NCBI RefSeq assembly: GCF_900451195.1
Contig: NZ_UGHR01000001.1
Location: 2,542,001 to 2,606,000 of the forward strand
Direction of reading: 5' to 3'
DNA length: 64,000 nt
Source: Iodobacter fluviatilis
GTDB lineage: Bacteria; Pseudomonadota; Gammaproteobacteria; Burkholderiales; Chitinibacteraceae
The notes under the pieces are model-generated. The model was not told the DNA's origin, did not search any database, and saw only the letters and a program-made list of their open reading frames with translations. Positions 63,209-64,000 of the stretch are shown here, in pieces. Numbering within the stretch: position 1 is the first letter of the stretch; every line of letters begins with the position of its first letter. The position numbers and the translations under genes were made by a program.

Positions 63209-64000
63209 GCCTGCCATCACGTTCGATGGCACACGATTATGCATCGAAGACATTGTTGCGATCTCCCTGAAAAAATCATCTGCGGTGCTGTCAGGCGAGC
63301 CGAAATTTCGCCAGCGCATCCAAAAAGGCGCTGATTTTTTAGACAAGCTCCTGCGTGAAGACGGCGTCATTTATGGCGTGACCACCGGCTACGGCGACTC
63401 TTGCACCGTGACCATTCCTCCCGAGCTGATCAGCGAGCTGCCGCATCATCTTTACACCTATCACGGCTGCGGTGCCGGGCGCTTTTTAACACAGGAAGAA
63501 ACCCGTGCCGTACTGGCCACGCGGCTGGCGTCTTTATCGCAAGGCATGTCGGGCGTCAGCATTGCTCTGCTTGATCAGCTGGAAACCTTACTCAAACACG
63601 ACATCCTGCCGCTGATTCCGGCAGAAGGCTCGGTCGGGGCCAGCGGCGATTTAACGCCCTTGTCATACGTCGCTGCCGTACTGTGCGGCGAGCGGGAAGT
63701 GATGTATCGCGGCGAGCGCCGCAATGCCAGCGATGTCTTTGCCGAATTGGAAATCCAGCCACTGCGCCTGCGCCCAAAAGAAGGCCTTGCCATGATGAAT
63801 GGCACGGCGGTGATGACTGCACTGGCCTGCCTTGCATGGCAGCGTGCTGATTACCTTTGCAAGCTTGCGGCAAGGCTCACCGCCATGAATGTGGTGGCCA
63901 GCGCGGGAAATAGCAACCATTTTGATGAAACGCTTTTTGCCGTTAAACCGCACGCCGGCCAGCAAGCCGTGGCGGCCCGCATCCGTAATGATCTGGCCAG
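63195..64000 (+). CDS. Aromatic amino-acid ammonia-lyase, HAL/TAL family (partial, APE cluster)
   Basis: The first 268 codons of a MIO-dependent ammonia-lyase; the gene runs off the window. It has YGVTTGYGDSC (about residues 55-65), the MIO-forming Ala-Ser-Gly in GSVGASGDLTPLSYVAA (about 140-156) and NGTAVMTALA (about 200-209). The substrate-selectivity pair reads Tyr-His in TYHGCGAG (about 85-92), where histidine lyases usually have Ser-His and tyrosine lyases His-Leu. In polyene clusters such enzymes could supply a cinnamate-type starter. The start overlaps the previous gene by 14 bases. A histidine-degradation role is unlikely without hut genes. Confidence 0.85.
   Translation, partial: MTNTKPAITFDGTRLCIEDIVAISLKKSSAVLSGEPKFRQRIQKGADFLDKLLREDGVIYGVTTGYGDSCTVTIPPELISELPHHLYTYHGCGAGRFLTQEETRAVLATRLASLSQGMSGVSIALLDQLETLLKHDILPLIPAEGSVGASGDLTPLSYVAAVLCGEREVMYRGERRNASDVFAELEIQPLRLRPKEGLAMMNGTAVMTALACLAWQRADYLCKLAARLTAMNVVASAGNSNHFDETLFAVKPHAGQQAVAARIRNDLA

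Overview
The window is a compact bacterial chromosome segment with short intergenic gaps, ATGA-type gene overlaps and many hairpin-plus-T terminators. Gene content and order (pyrH-tsf-rpsB; ribBX-ribH-nusB-thiL-pgpA; phaR beside a phasin; rpe-arsC-gph; pmbA divergent from darP) suggest a betaproteobacterium, most likely order Neisseriales (Iodobacter/Chitinibacter/Deefgea-like). That placement is inference from family resemblance; no search was run. No rRNA, tRNA, CRISPR array, insertion sequence or prophage was seen.

Layout. 1-4.1 kb: translation genes (pyrH start, tsf, rpsB) on the minus strand, then trxB and an Smr-domain gene. 4.2-10.8 kb: a seven-gene plus-strand cluster for 4-amino-4-deoxy-L-arabinose (Ara4N) modification of lipid A. 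Its ArnA activities are two separate genes, it has one ArnE/F-like transporter and a VanZ-like gene, and no arnD is present. 10.9-13.6 kb: tandem MFS paralogues. 13.7-19.3 kb: an FtsK translocase, arfB, two adjacent broken genes (a frameshifted GNAT and an Ntn hydrolase with an internal stop), and tcdA. 19.3-21.8 kb: PHA granule genes (phaR, phasin with likely PhaR operators) and two small unknown genes. 21.8-31.4 kb: Atm1-type ABC exporter, apaG, rpe-arsC-gph, thyA-folA, an orphan sensor kinase, greB, rluB. 31.5-45.3 kb: housekeeping genes (mutS, suhB, trmJ, an AhpD-like protein, sulfurtransferase, dcd, bcp, PIN-PhoH, amn, pta) with two hypotheticals. 45.7-52.4 kb: orphan ParA, AlkA-type glycosylase, pmbA, darP, HAD phosphatase, mogA-like gene, carboxylesterase, mtnN. 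52.8-56.8 kb: a small PEP-CTERM protein and the riboflavin operon.

57.2-64.0 kb: the left part of an aryl-polyene (APE)-type gene cluster, cut by the window end. It holds a chain-length-factor-like ketosynthase, a lysophospholipid-type acyltransferase, two acyl carrier proteins, a COG4648-like membrane protein, an acyl-activating ligase fused to a hot-dog dehydratase, a GT2 glycosyltransferase, an LpxL-type acyltransferase and an aromatic amino-acid ammonia-lyase. Tight overlaps suggest one operon. The likely product is a membrane-bound aryl polyene ester; the remaining ketosynthase, ketoreductase and export genes are expected beyond base 64000.

The items most worth a second look are the APE cluster with its ligase-dehydratase fusion and a 26-codon ORF that resembles the start of the following glycosyltransferase, the Ara4N cluster lacking arnD, the paired TGC-N3-GCA motifs around the phasin promoter, the PEP-CTERM protein, and the adjacent pair of decayed genes.
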